In this document: positions 25,756 through 32,635 of the stretch, one piece after another | Numbering within the stretch: the stretch's first letter is position 1 | How the letters are laid out: every line of letters begins with the position of its first letter | Origin: Candidatus Altimarinota bacterium | Lineage (GTDB): Bacteria; Patescibacteriota; Gracilibacteria; UBA4473 | Direction: 5' to 3' | NCBI GenBank assembly: GCA_021736215.1 | Contig: JAIPGI010000010.1 | Location: 1 to 41,528 of the forward strand | Length of the DNA: 41,528 nucleotides | Notes under the pieces: generated by a model | What the model was told of the DNA's origin: nothing | The model's input: only the letters and a program-made list of their open reading frames with translations | The model's database searches: none | Translations under genes and position numbers: made by a program

Positions 25756-26855
25756 AGTTATTCCTCGCTAACGGTTCTGTCATAGAAGGTCAAAGTTTTG
25801 GAGCAGATATGGAGTGCGAGGGGGAAGTTGTTTTTACCACTGGAATGACGGGGTATTTAGAAATTTTGACTGACCCAAGCTACTTCGGACAAATCGTGTG
25901 TTTTACTTTCCCGCTTATTGGAAATTACGGCGTGTTTGATCAGCAAAAACTTATTGATGACATCGACAAGGTTTATGAATCTTCTCGCATCTGGGTACGA
26001 GGAATTATTTTGTCTGAAGTCTCTGAAAAGTTCTCTCATGCCTTGGGAAAAACATCTTTTGCTCGCTGGCTCAAAAAAAATAATATCCCTGCTCTCTCTG
26101 GCGTAGATACAAGAGCTTTGACACAAATATTGAGAGAACATGGAACGATTTGGGGGAAAATGGGAAATAACCCCCCCAATAAATTTATCGATGAATTAAA
26201 AGGAAGATATGTCCCCTTCGTGAGTCCCGAAAGTATTGAAATACTCGAACCTGAAAAACCTATAGGAAAAACAATTGCTTTTATCGATTGTGGAGCCAAA
26301 AATGGAATTTTTAGAAATTTCCTCCAGAGAGGTATACGAATCTATCGAATGCCCTTCGATCATAATCCATTTGAACTCAAGGAACATTTTGATGGAATTT
26401 TCTTCTCCAATGGACCAGGAGATCCGGCTACTGTGCATGAGACAATTGAGATTGCGGAAGTCGCCCTCCAAAAGAAGATTCCTTTCTTCGGAATTTGTTT
26501 AGGAAATCAAATCTTAGCTCTCGCTGCGGGCGGGAAAACACGAAAAATGAAATACGGACATCGCGGAGTAAATCAACCTGTGGGAGAAATACTAAACCCG
26601 GGTTCAAAAAATTCAGAACCCGGGTTTGTGAAGTATAAAAAGTGCCTCATTACGACCCAAAATCACGGATTTGAAGTCGATGTCAAAAGTCTCCCCTCCG
26701 ACTACCAAGAATGGTTCGTCAATCTCAATGACGGATCCAATGAGGGGATCAAACACAAAATCAAACCCATATTTGCCACACAGTTTCATCCAGAGGCGTG
26801 TGCAGGACCTGAAGATGCCCAATACTTATTTGATGAATTTATTGCTCAACTATGA
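25752..26855 (+). CDS. carA: Carbamoyl phosphate synthase small subunit, with an extra in-frame repeat segment
   Basis: A 367-residue glutaminase subunit that feeds ammonia to CarB for pyrimidine and arginine synthesis. The N-terminal domain (LFLANGSVIEGQSFGAD, FTTGMTGYLEILTDPSYFGQ) and the C-terminal class I glutamine amidotransferase domain are complete, with the nucleophile Cys in PFFGICLGNQILALAAG near residue 250 and the His-x-Glu in ATQFHPEA near 341. Between GHRGVNQPV and CLITTQNHGFEVD the protein has about 13 extra residues (NPGSKNSEPGF...), encoded by a CCCGGG palindrome. It overlaps gatA and carB by ATGA on each side. Confidence 0.95.
   Translation: MKLFLANGSVIEGQSFGADMECEGEVVFTTGMTGYLEILTDPSYFGQIVCFTFPLIGNYGVFDQQKLIDDIDKVYESSRIWVRGIILSEVSEKFSHALGKTSFARWLKKNNIPALSGVDTRALTQILREHGTIWGKMGNNPPNKFIDELKGRYVPFVSPESIEILEPEKPIGKTIAFIDCGAKNGIFRNFLQRGIRIYRMPFDHNPFELKEHFDGIFFSNGPGDPATVHETIEIAEVALQKKIPFFGICLGNQILALAAGGKTRKMKYGHRGVNQPVGEILNPGSKNSEPGFVKYKKCLITTQNHGFEVDVKSLPSDYQEWFVNLNDGSNEGIKHKIKPIFATQFHPEACAGPEDAQYLFDEFIAQL
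26595..26626. repeat. CCCGGG palindrome inserted in frame in carA
   Basis: AACCCGGGTT at 26595-26604 and again at 26617-26626, enclosing a 12-base AT-rich interior. The core 26597-26624 matches 20465-20492 at 23 of 28 positions with identical arms and length. It keeps the carA reading frame and adds a surface-type loop just before the glutaminase QNHGF motif. Confidence 0.85.
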
Positions 26856-28507
26856 AAATATTACTTTTGGGATCAGGGGCACTCAAGATCGGAGAGGCGG
26901 GAGAATTCGACTACTCTGGATCTCAAGCTATCAAAGCCTTTAAGGCGAATGGACACGAAGTCATTCTTCTTAATCCTAATATTGCAACGGTTCAGACTGA
27001 CCCAAAGCTTTTTCGCAAAGACGACCTCGGACCGGACAAAGTCTATTTTCTCCCCGTAACGGTAACGTCTGTTGAAAAAGTTATTCAAAAAGAAAAACCA
27101 AATGCCCTTGCACTCTCTTTTGGAGGACAAACCGCTTTGAATTGTGGACTTGAATTGGAACGTCAGGGAATTTTGAAAAAATATAATATCCAAGTCATGG
27201 GAACTCCTGTATCGGTTATCCAAGCAACGGAAGACCGAGAAATTTTTAAAAAGAAACTGGCGGAAATACGAGTACTAACCCCTCGTTCTATTGCTTCCAA
27301 AAACATATCAGCTGCAAAGAAAGCGGCAGAGAAAATAGGGTTTCCTCTTATTATCCGAGCGGGGTTTGCGTTGGGGGGAAAAGGATCTGGATTTTGTGAT
27401 GATATGAAAATTTTTGAAGAAATGGTGCGGGAAGCCTTTGCTTTTTCTCCACAAATTTTGGTAGAGGAAGATTTGCGTGGGTGGAAGGAAATTGAGTATG
27501 AAGTTGTTCGCGACGGTGCTGACAATGCCATTACTGTCGTCAATATGGAAAACTTTGATCCACTGGGAATCCATACAGGAGAATCCATTGTTGTCTCCCC
27601 TTCAATGACCCTCGCCAATACGGAATACCAAATGCTCAGGAGTATTTCACTCAAGACAATTCGCCATTTAGGAATTATAGGCGAATGCAATATTCAATTT
27701 GCGCTTAATCCTCTTGATGATAGAGACTATCGAGTTATCGAAGTTAATGCTCGTCTTTCTCGGAGCTCTGCACTTGCCTCCAAGGCATCTGGATATCCAT
27801 TGGCGGCGGTAGCGGCAGAAATTATTTTGGGAAAGACTATGCCAGAAATCCCAAATGCTATCACAAAAGTAACCACTTCTTTTTTCGAACCAGCCTTGGA
27901 CTATCTCGCTCTCAAAATTCCTCGTTGGGATCTTAAGAAATTCAGGAAAGTTTCTCATACTATATCAACAGAAATGAAATCGGTTGGTGAAGTGATGGCT
28001 CTTGGACGGAATTTCCCCGAATGTCTCCAAAAAGCTATTCGGATGCTTGCGATAGGGTCGGAAGGGATTTTAGATTCGCCTCTTGAGTTCAAAACCAAAG
28101 CAGAACTCGAAAAATATATTCGAGTCCCCTCCCCAAGTCGTATATTCGCCATAGGACAGGCATTTTTTACCAAGAAATTCTCTCTTGAAAAAATTTGGTC
28201 TCTGACAAAGATTGATCGTTGGTTTCTCCAACAAATTGAAAGAATTACCGACTGTGCCCATGAGATTTCCTCCTGTAGGCGAAATTGGCCAATCTCTCCT
28301 ACACTGTTAAAAAAAGCAAAGCTTTTGGGATTCTCTGATATAGATATCGCTTGTCTCATCAAAAGGAAGCCCTCTGACATTCGGACCCTCCGTAAAAAGC
28401 TAAAAATTCTTCCCGTTACCAAACAGATTGACACCCTTTCCGCAGAATTTCCTGCCAAAACGAATTATTTGTATATGACCTATGCAGGAAAGCAGGATGA
28501 TGTATAG
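26852..28507 (+). CDS. carB: Carbamoyl phosphate synthase large subunit, N-terminal half only
   Basis: A 551-residue protein equivalent to the first half of the ~1070-residue CarB: the carboxyphosphate ATP-grasp domain (about 1-400) and the oligomerisation domain (about 400-551). The start LLLGSGALKIGEAGEFDYSG, the glycine loop AGFALGGKGSGF near 170, and EVNARLSRSSALASKASGYPLA near 297 are typical. It ends cleanly at TNYLYMTYAGKQDDV, the normal junction between halves, so this is a split gene rather than a decayed one. The second ATP-grasp and allosteric half must be encoded elsewhere. Split carB is known in some archaea (for example Methanocaldococcus) and Aquifex. Confidence 0.95.
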   Translation: MKILLLGSGALKIGEAGEFDYSGSQAIKAFKANGHEVILLNPNIATVQTDPKLFRKDDLGPDKVYFLPVTVTSVEKVIQKEKPNALALSFGGQTALNCGLELERQGILKKYNIQVMGTPVSVIQATEDREIFKKKLAEIRVLTPRSIASKNISAAKKAAEKIGFPLIIRAGFALGGKGSGFCDDMKIFEEMVREAFAFSPQILVEEDLRGWKEIEYEVVRDGADNAITVVNMENFDPLGIHTGESIVVSPSMTLANTEYQMLRSISLKTIRHLGIIGECNIQFALNPLDDRDYRVIEVNARLSRSSALASKASGYPLAAVAAEIILGKTMPEIPNAITKVTTSFFEPALDYLALKIPRWDLKKFRKVSHTISTEMKSVGEVMALGRNFPECLQKAIRMLAIGSEGILDSPLEFKTKAELEKYIRVPSPSRIFAIGQAFFTKKFSLEKIWSLTKIDRWFLQQIERITDCAHEISSCRRNWPISPTLLKKAKLLGFSDIDIACLIKRKPSDIRTLRKKLKILPVTKQIDTLSAEFPAKTNYLYMTYAGKQDDV

Positions 28508-28514
28508 AGGAAAA

Positions 28515-28576
28515 CATTCCCCCTTGAAAAGGGGGAATGGGGTTTAAACCCTCCCAACCTCCCTTTTCAAGGGAGG
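28515..28576. repeat. Pair of C/G-rich palindromes between carB and rplS
   Basis: CATTCCCCCTT (28515-28525), three-base loop and complement (28529-28539); then CCTCCCTT (28558-28565) with complement AAGGGAGG (28569-28576). GGGTTTAAACCC lies between. Both convergent genes end here, so the hairpins may also act as terminators. Same family as 1503-1595 and 23312-23385. Confidence 0.8.
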
Positions 28577-28587
28577 AGTCAATTTTT

Positions 28588-29064
28588 CTAGTTCTCTTTT
28601 TTTTCTTCTTCTTTCGTCGTTTCTTCTTTTACTTCTTGAGCAGGTTCTTCTTCTGTCTCGACCACAACAGCCTCAAGCTCTGGATTTTTTGTATCGAATT
28701 CTTTTTCTACTAATTTAAAACTCACTTCTTTGAGTCGAAGCGCCTTTCCAGAAAGATCTCTCAAGAAGTGTAATTTTGCACGACGCACTTTGTGAGCACG
28801 TTGTACCTCTATTTTTACAATGCTTGGAGCATGAATAGGAAATACCTTTTCTACACCAATCCCTTCCGAAATTTTTCGAACAGTAAATGTTTGTCCCACA
28901 CCTTCTCCTGATCCAGTGGCGATAACCATTCCCTGAAAAACCTGAACTCGTTCTTTGTTTCCTTCAGTGATTTTTTGGTGAACACGCACCTGATATCCTG
29001 GGCGGAGAACGGGAATGCTCGATTTACAGCTTTTGAGCGATATTTTTTTCAATAATTGATCCAT
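28588..29064 (-). CDS. rplS: 50S ribosomal protein L19 with acidic C-terminal tail
   Basis: A 158-residue L19, which lies at the interface between ribosomal subunits. The L19 core (about 1-115) has VLRPGYQVRVHQKITEGNKE near 18, VQVFQGMVIATGSGEGVGQT near 37, FTVRKISEGIGVEKVFPIH near 59 and VQRAHKVRRAKLHFLRDLSG near 87. Beyond the usual ~115 residues there is a 40-residue tail almost entirely of Glu, Lys, Val and Thr, which is unusual for L19. Promoter TTGCGT-N16-TATAAT at 29088-29115. Confidence 0.96.
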   Translation of the reverse strand: MDQLLKKISLKSCKSSIPVLRPGYQVRVHQKITEGNKERVQVFQGMVIATGSGEGVGQTFTVRKISEGIGVEKVFPIHAPSIVKIEVQRAHKVRRAKLHFLRDLSGKALRLKEVSFKLVEKEFDTKNPELEAVVVETEEEPAQEVKEETTKEEEKKEN

Positions 29065-29087
29065 GACTAAAGTAATAAACCGGGCGG

Positions 29088-29115
29088 ATTATAAGAAGAA
29101 AATTTCGATACGCAA
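29088..29115 (-). promoter_or_regulatory. rplS promoter
   Basis: On the minus strand TTGCGT (29110-29115), 16 bases, TATAAT (29088-29093). The ATG is 23 bases past the -10 box. Confidence 0.65.
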
Positions 29116-29120
29116 GTTTT

Positions 29121-29696
29121 TTAGTCAGAAACTAAACTCTCTGTATCTTTCTTGAGCTTGTTCTTGAGAACAAGATTCTCTTTATCAGAAAAAATCTTTT
29201 TGACGAACTTATCTTTGAGCGTTAACCGATATAAGAAATCTTCCCGGGTCATAAGTCCATATTTGAGATTTTTTCCTGAAAAATTCTCATCCAAAAATTT
29301 CTCCAAATCTGGTTTTTTAAGATTTCCAACAAGGAAAAGATCAGTTTCCCCTGTCTTATCTACAAATGTTCCAGAAAGAATCAAAATATCAATATCTCCC
29401 AGTTTAGATATTTTTTTCAAAAATTCATCGTTTGTTTCATCCGTCTTTCTAATAATGGATGTAAGTTCACTGAGGAGCGAGAAGTGCGGGTTTACTCGAT
29501 AATATTTCTTTCGATTCCTATCGACGGACTTCAGAAGTCCGATTTTTTCCAAATTCTCAAGCTCACGACGAAGAGAATTGATCTGTTCATCCAGAATTCT
29601 CGTGAGTTCTCGGATAAAAAATTCCTCTTTCGGATTACTAAGGAACTGTTGGAAAAGTTTCACTCGAGCACCGGATCCAAATATTTTCTTGAGCAT
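29121..29696 (-). CDS. Winged-helix DNA-binding protein with nucleotidyltransferase-like C-terminal domain
   Basis: A 191-residue protein. Residues about 1-80 form a winged-helix domain: KLFQQFLSNPKEEFFIRELTRILDEQINSLRRELENLEKIGLLKSVDRNRKKYYRVN, like ArsR/MarR-type regulators. Residues about 95-150 read LGDIDILILSGTFVDKTGETDLFLVGNLKKPDLEKFLDE, which resembles the minimal nucleotidyltransferase (MNT) core, with a DLFLVG strand but without the usual GSxxR/GSYARG start, so catalysis is doubtful. Such fusions occur in archaea and candidate-phyla bacteria. A longer reading from 29723 is possible; the ATG at 29696 fits the promoter and domain start better. Target genes unknown. Confidence 0.7.
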   Translation of the reverse strand: MLKKIFGSGARVKLFQQFLSNPKEEFFIRELTRILDEQINSLRRELENLEKIGLLKSVDRNRKKYYRVNPHFSLLSELTSIIRKTDETNDEFLKKISKLGDIDILILSGTFVDKTGETDLFLVGNLKKPDLEKFLDENFSGKNLKYGLMTREDFLYRLTLKDKFVKKIFSDKENLVLKNKLKKDTESLVSD

Positions 29697-29725
29697 TTTT
29701 TGTGCGCAGAAATAACAGCACACAA

Positions 29726-29754
29726 AAATTATTCGTTTTCCAATAAAAAGTCAA
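29726..29754 (-). promoter_or_regulatory. Promoter of the winged-helix regulator
   Basis: On the minus strand TTGACT (29749-29754), 17 bases, TAATTT (29726-29731). Confidence 0.5.
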
Positions 29755-29907
29755 AACTTTTTTCAACAATATTCATGATTTTGGCTTATTTAAGCGAAAA
29801 TATTGGCGAAAAAAACTTACCATGAATCATATTTTTTTACAATCATGAATAAAAAAAGTATGCAAAAATTTTATGTTGAATACATTTTTTATACAATAAA
29901 AACATTA

Positions 29908-29932
29908 CAAAAAACCCGCCTCCACGGCGGGT
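29908..29932 (-). terminator. Intrinsic terminator of the tig unit
   Basis: On the minus strand ACCCGCC, 5-base loop, GGCGGGT, then a short T run (29914-29909). It lies downstream of the small membrane-protein gene that follows trigger factor. Confidence 0.85.
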
Positions 29933-29960
29933 TGAAAATCACAAAAGCAGTCATAATGTG

Positions 29961-30188
29961 CTAATATTCTTCTTCTGTAGGTTGCTTTTCTTTGGTTGTG
30001 GAAGCCAGTCCTAAGAAGAATCCAGTAGCTATACCTATCACCATCATAAGAACCAAAGTAAAGAAGAGACTTTGATTAAGGGTACTAAAAAGTATGAGTA
30101 CCTGCATGGTCATCGCTATATTCTCAAAAGCAATAATAAGACCAAAAAGCCCGAAACAGAGCGAGAGAATGAAGTACGTTTTTCTCAT
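29961..30188 (-). CDS. Small two-span membrane protein
   Basis: A 75-residue protein with two hydrophobic helices (about 5-27 and 37-62) and a short polar tail ending TKEKQPTEEEY. The layout with an FxxGLxxxxxNxxxTMxVLIL-like first helix resembles LapA-type or DUF1049 small membrane proteins, but similarity is not strong. It lies 21 bases after trigger factor and before the terminator, so it is the last gene of that unit. Function unknown. Confidence 0.65.
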   Translation of the reverse strand: MRKTYFILSLCFGLFGLIIAFENIAMTMQVLILFSTLNQSLFFTLVLMMVIGIATGFFLGLASTTKEKQPTEEEY

Positions 30189-30209
30189 TTGTTTGAAAAT
30201 AAAAAGCCC

Positions 30210-31475
30210 CTACAGCATAAGTCCGTCAATATATTTGTCAATTTTGAGATTGAGAATAGTCTTCTGAATTTCTTCTTCATAATCAACCCCTCCAGAATTG
30301 TTTTTACTCAATCGATTGTGTGCAATGAGCTCCGCTTTGTGAAGCTCATCTTTATCGAGTTCAACATGCTCTTTTTCAATAATATGAGAAAGTGCTAAAA
30401 AGACCTTGAGATCTTTTTCTGCTTGCTTCTCAAATTCCTTTTTTAAATCAACTTCTTTTTTCCCAATATGCTTCCAAAAGCTCTCTGGATCGTGTTTAAA
30501 ATGAGGATCATTTTTTATATTCTGAAGGCGACCTTCTACCTCTCGATCGATCCATGACTGTGGTAAATCTATTTTTACTGTTTTTACCAAGGTAGCGCTG
30601 TACTGAGCAATCTGTTTTTGTTTTTCTTGATCGTGTTTATTGCGTTCTACAATGAGAGAGATATCCTTCCTGAATTCGTCTATTTTCTTTTTTTTACCCA
30701 CAATTTTCTCGATCAACTCTTCATTTATGTTTTTTGAGGAAATTTCTTTAACACTGTGTACCTTTATATCAAAAGGGATTTTCTTTCCCGCCATATCAGG
30801 CGCTGGATAATCCTTGGGAAACCCAACTTTTACGGCTTTTTTTGACTCCCCCGCTTTCATTCCCTCATAAGCAGCTTCTAAGTCTGGTAAAAATCGACCC
30901 GATCCCAAAAGCAAAGAAACTTTCTCTCCTTTTGTATTGGGTATGGTTTCTCCCTTTTCATTTTTCCCTTCGAAATCAATCTCAAGGATATCCCCTTTCT
31001 TGCTCTTGCGATCAACAAGGACTCCAACCCCCGCTTCTTTCATAAAAGTCTCCATTGTTTCATCAATCTCTTTATCGTTTGCCTCAACCTTTATGGGCGA
31101 TAGCTTTATTTTCTGATAATTTCCCAAATCTATTTCAGGGAAAAGCTCTACCTCTATTTTGACTTCAATTGGTATTTTTTTGAGATCAGAAAAATTAACA
31201 TGAGGGGCCGCCGTTGGCTGAAGACGATTCTCTTTTATGAAATTTTGATATTTTTTATCGATAGCCGTCTGAACAGCCTCCAAACCAAGACGATCTTCTC
31301 CAACCTCCTTTTTTATAATATCCAAAGGGACCTGCCCCTTTCGAAATCCCTTTATATTGGTGTATTTTTGAAAATTTTCGAGAACTTTTTTATTGGCAAC
31401 ATCGATGTCTTTTTGTTCGATAGAAAGCGAAAAAGACACACGGGAACCTGAAATTTTCTTAAAATGATCAGTCAT
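30210..31475 (-). CDS. tig: Trigger factor (ribosome-associated chaperone)
   Basis: A 421-residue chaperone that sits at the ribosome exit tunnel. The N-terminal ribosome-binding domain has SRVSFSLSIEQKDID near 10 and the GFRKGQVP signature near residue 43. The middle FKBP-type prolyl isomerase domain is visible at about 155-240 (KKGDILEIDFEGKNEKGE, SLLLGSGRFLPDLEAAYEGM), and a long helical C-terminal domain (about 250-421) forms the substrate cradle. A longer frame extends to 31652, but it lacks family likeness, and a promoter (31502-31529) sits inside it, so the ATG at 31475 is chosen. Divergent from the SNase-like gene by only 16 bases. Confidence 0.95.
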   Translation of the reverse strand: MTDHFKKISGSRVSFSLSIEQKDIDVANKKVLENFQKYTNIKGFRKGQVPLDIIKKEVGEDRLGLEAVQTAIDKKYQNFIKENRLQPTAAPHVNFSDLKKIPIEVKIEVELFPEIDLGNYQKIKLSPIKVEANDKEIDETMETFMKEAGVGVLVDRKSKKGDILEIDFEGKNEKGETIPNTKGEKVSLLLGSGRFLPDLEAAYEGMKAGESKKAVKVGFPKDYPAPDMAGKKIPFDIKVHSVKEISSKNINEELIEKIVGKKKKIDEFRKDISLIVERNKHDQEKQKQIAQYSATLVKTVKIDLPQSWIDREVEGRLQNIKNDPHFKHDPESFWKHIGKKEVDLKKEFEKQAEKDLKVFLALSHIIEKEHVELDKDELHKAELIAHNRLSKNNSGGVDYEEEIQKTILNLKIDKYIDGLML

Positions 31476-31491
31476 AAATTTCTTTGAAAAA

Positions 31492-32502
31492 ATGCCGATG
31501 AATGATAAAGAAAAAAAAATGTTTGGCAATCGATTATTAAAAATACTCATATTTGTTATGATTTTGTCATTACAAAATACTGTGTTTTCAAAAAACGCAT
31601 GGACAACCCGAACCGTTGATAGAGTATTAGAAGATGGGCGATTGGTATTCAATAATGGGAAAGTTTCATTTTTGGAAGGAATGCAATTCCCAGAAAGGAA
31701 AAAAAATGACCCCGGATATTGCCATGCCCGTACATCATGGAGAGTATTGAAATTACTTCTGGAGGGACATTCTGTGCGTGTTCAAATACACGATGATGCT
31801 TTGAAGAATAATATTCCTATTTCACTCAAAAAAGAAAAAGCAGACATTGTTGAATTCTTACTCGAGAAGGGACTTGCTCGATTTGTGGACAGTGACCGTA
31901 TAAGTACTCCTCAACGAAAGAAGTATCAACTTCTCGAACAAGAGGCTCGTTTTTTTCAAAAGGGACTTTGGCAAGGATGTGAGACGCAATTATCGTTACA
32001 AAAATGGGGTCGCTCACAAGTGGAATACCAAAGGAAATATGCCCCATTCTTTGCTCCATTGTCGGTAGGAATCGTTGATCAAGTTTTGGCAGGAAATGTA
32101 CTCAAATTAAAAAACGGAATAATAATTCGGCTTTTGGGAATACAGGTTCCTTCACCAAATGATCAAAGACAAGGGTTCCGTTGCTTTGGAGAACAGGCTC
32201 GTAACTATCTAGAGTCTCTTCTTTTAGGAAAAACCGTGTATCTTCGGAAGGACTTTTCTCAGCTAGATGAGCGGAAACGACTTCTTCGGTATGTCTTTGG
32301 AGATATTAGAGAGAAAATATCGATAAATGAAACTTTGATCCGCGATGGATATGCAAAAAGCTTTTGGGAAGGAAAAGACGAACTTTATAAGAAACAATTT
32401 GAACACTCCCAAGAGCAATCTTATAGCAATTTAAATGGTGCATGGAAAAATTGTTCTAGTTTCATTTTTCATGAATTTGAAGCAAAAAAATTGAATAAAT
32501 AA
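31492..32502 (+). CDS. Exported protein with tandem staphylococcal-nuclease-like domains
   Basis: A 336-residue protein with a signal peptide (about 10-34, MFGNRLLKILIFVMILSLQN). Two SNase-like (OB-fold) domains follow. The first (about 37-165) has VSFLEGMQFPERK and lacks a clear Arg/Glu/Arg set. The second (about 190-320) has the fuller pattern: VLKLKNGIIIRLLGIQVPSP, CFGEQARNYLESLLLGKTVYL, and DERKRLLRYVFGD, where the two Arg of the family active site (R35, R87 equivalents) seem present but the Glu43 position is not clear. An extracytoplasmic nucleic-acid-binding or degrading role is likely. The ATG at 31519 is an alternative start directly at the signal peptide. Confidence 0.78.
   Translation: MPMNDKEKKMFGNRLLKILIFVMILSLQNTVFSKNAWTTRTVDRVLEDGRLVFNNGKVSFLEGMQFPERKKNDPGYCHARTSWRVLKLLLEGHSVRVQIHDDALKNNIPISLKKEKADIVEFLLEKGLARFVDSDRISTPQRKKYQLLEQEARFFQKGLWQGCETQLSLQKWGRSQVEYQRKYAPFFAPLSVGIVDQVLAGNVLKLKNGIIIRLLGIQVPSPNDQRQGFRCFGEQARNYLESLLLGKTVYLRKDFSQLDERKRLLRYVFGDIREKISINETLIRDGYAKSFWEGKDELYKKQFEHSQEQSYSNLNGAWKNCSSFIFHEFEAKKLNK
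31502..31529 (-). promoter_or_regulatory. tig promoter lying inside the 5' end of the divergent gene
   Basis: On the minus strand TTGCCA (31524-31529), 16 bases, TATCAT (31502-31507), each matching consensus at 5 of 6. The leader is about 20 bases. The boxes overlap the first codons of the SNase-like ORF. Confidence 0.65.
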
Positions 32503-32635
32503 ATTGTTCATTATTTTTTTATTGAACAAAAAATTTATTCAACAAATAGAGAAAAAATATTTCCTAAAAAACGATAAATAGATGGAAATAAATTCTGAAA
32601 TTTGTCATACTCTTTCGGAATTATTTTTTTGTGAC

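Noticed and set aside
31476-31652. 59-codon upstream extension of trigger factor
   Set aside because: It is antisense to the start of the SNase-like gene, has no family likeness, and contains the tig promoter.
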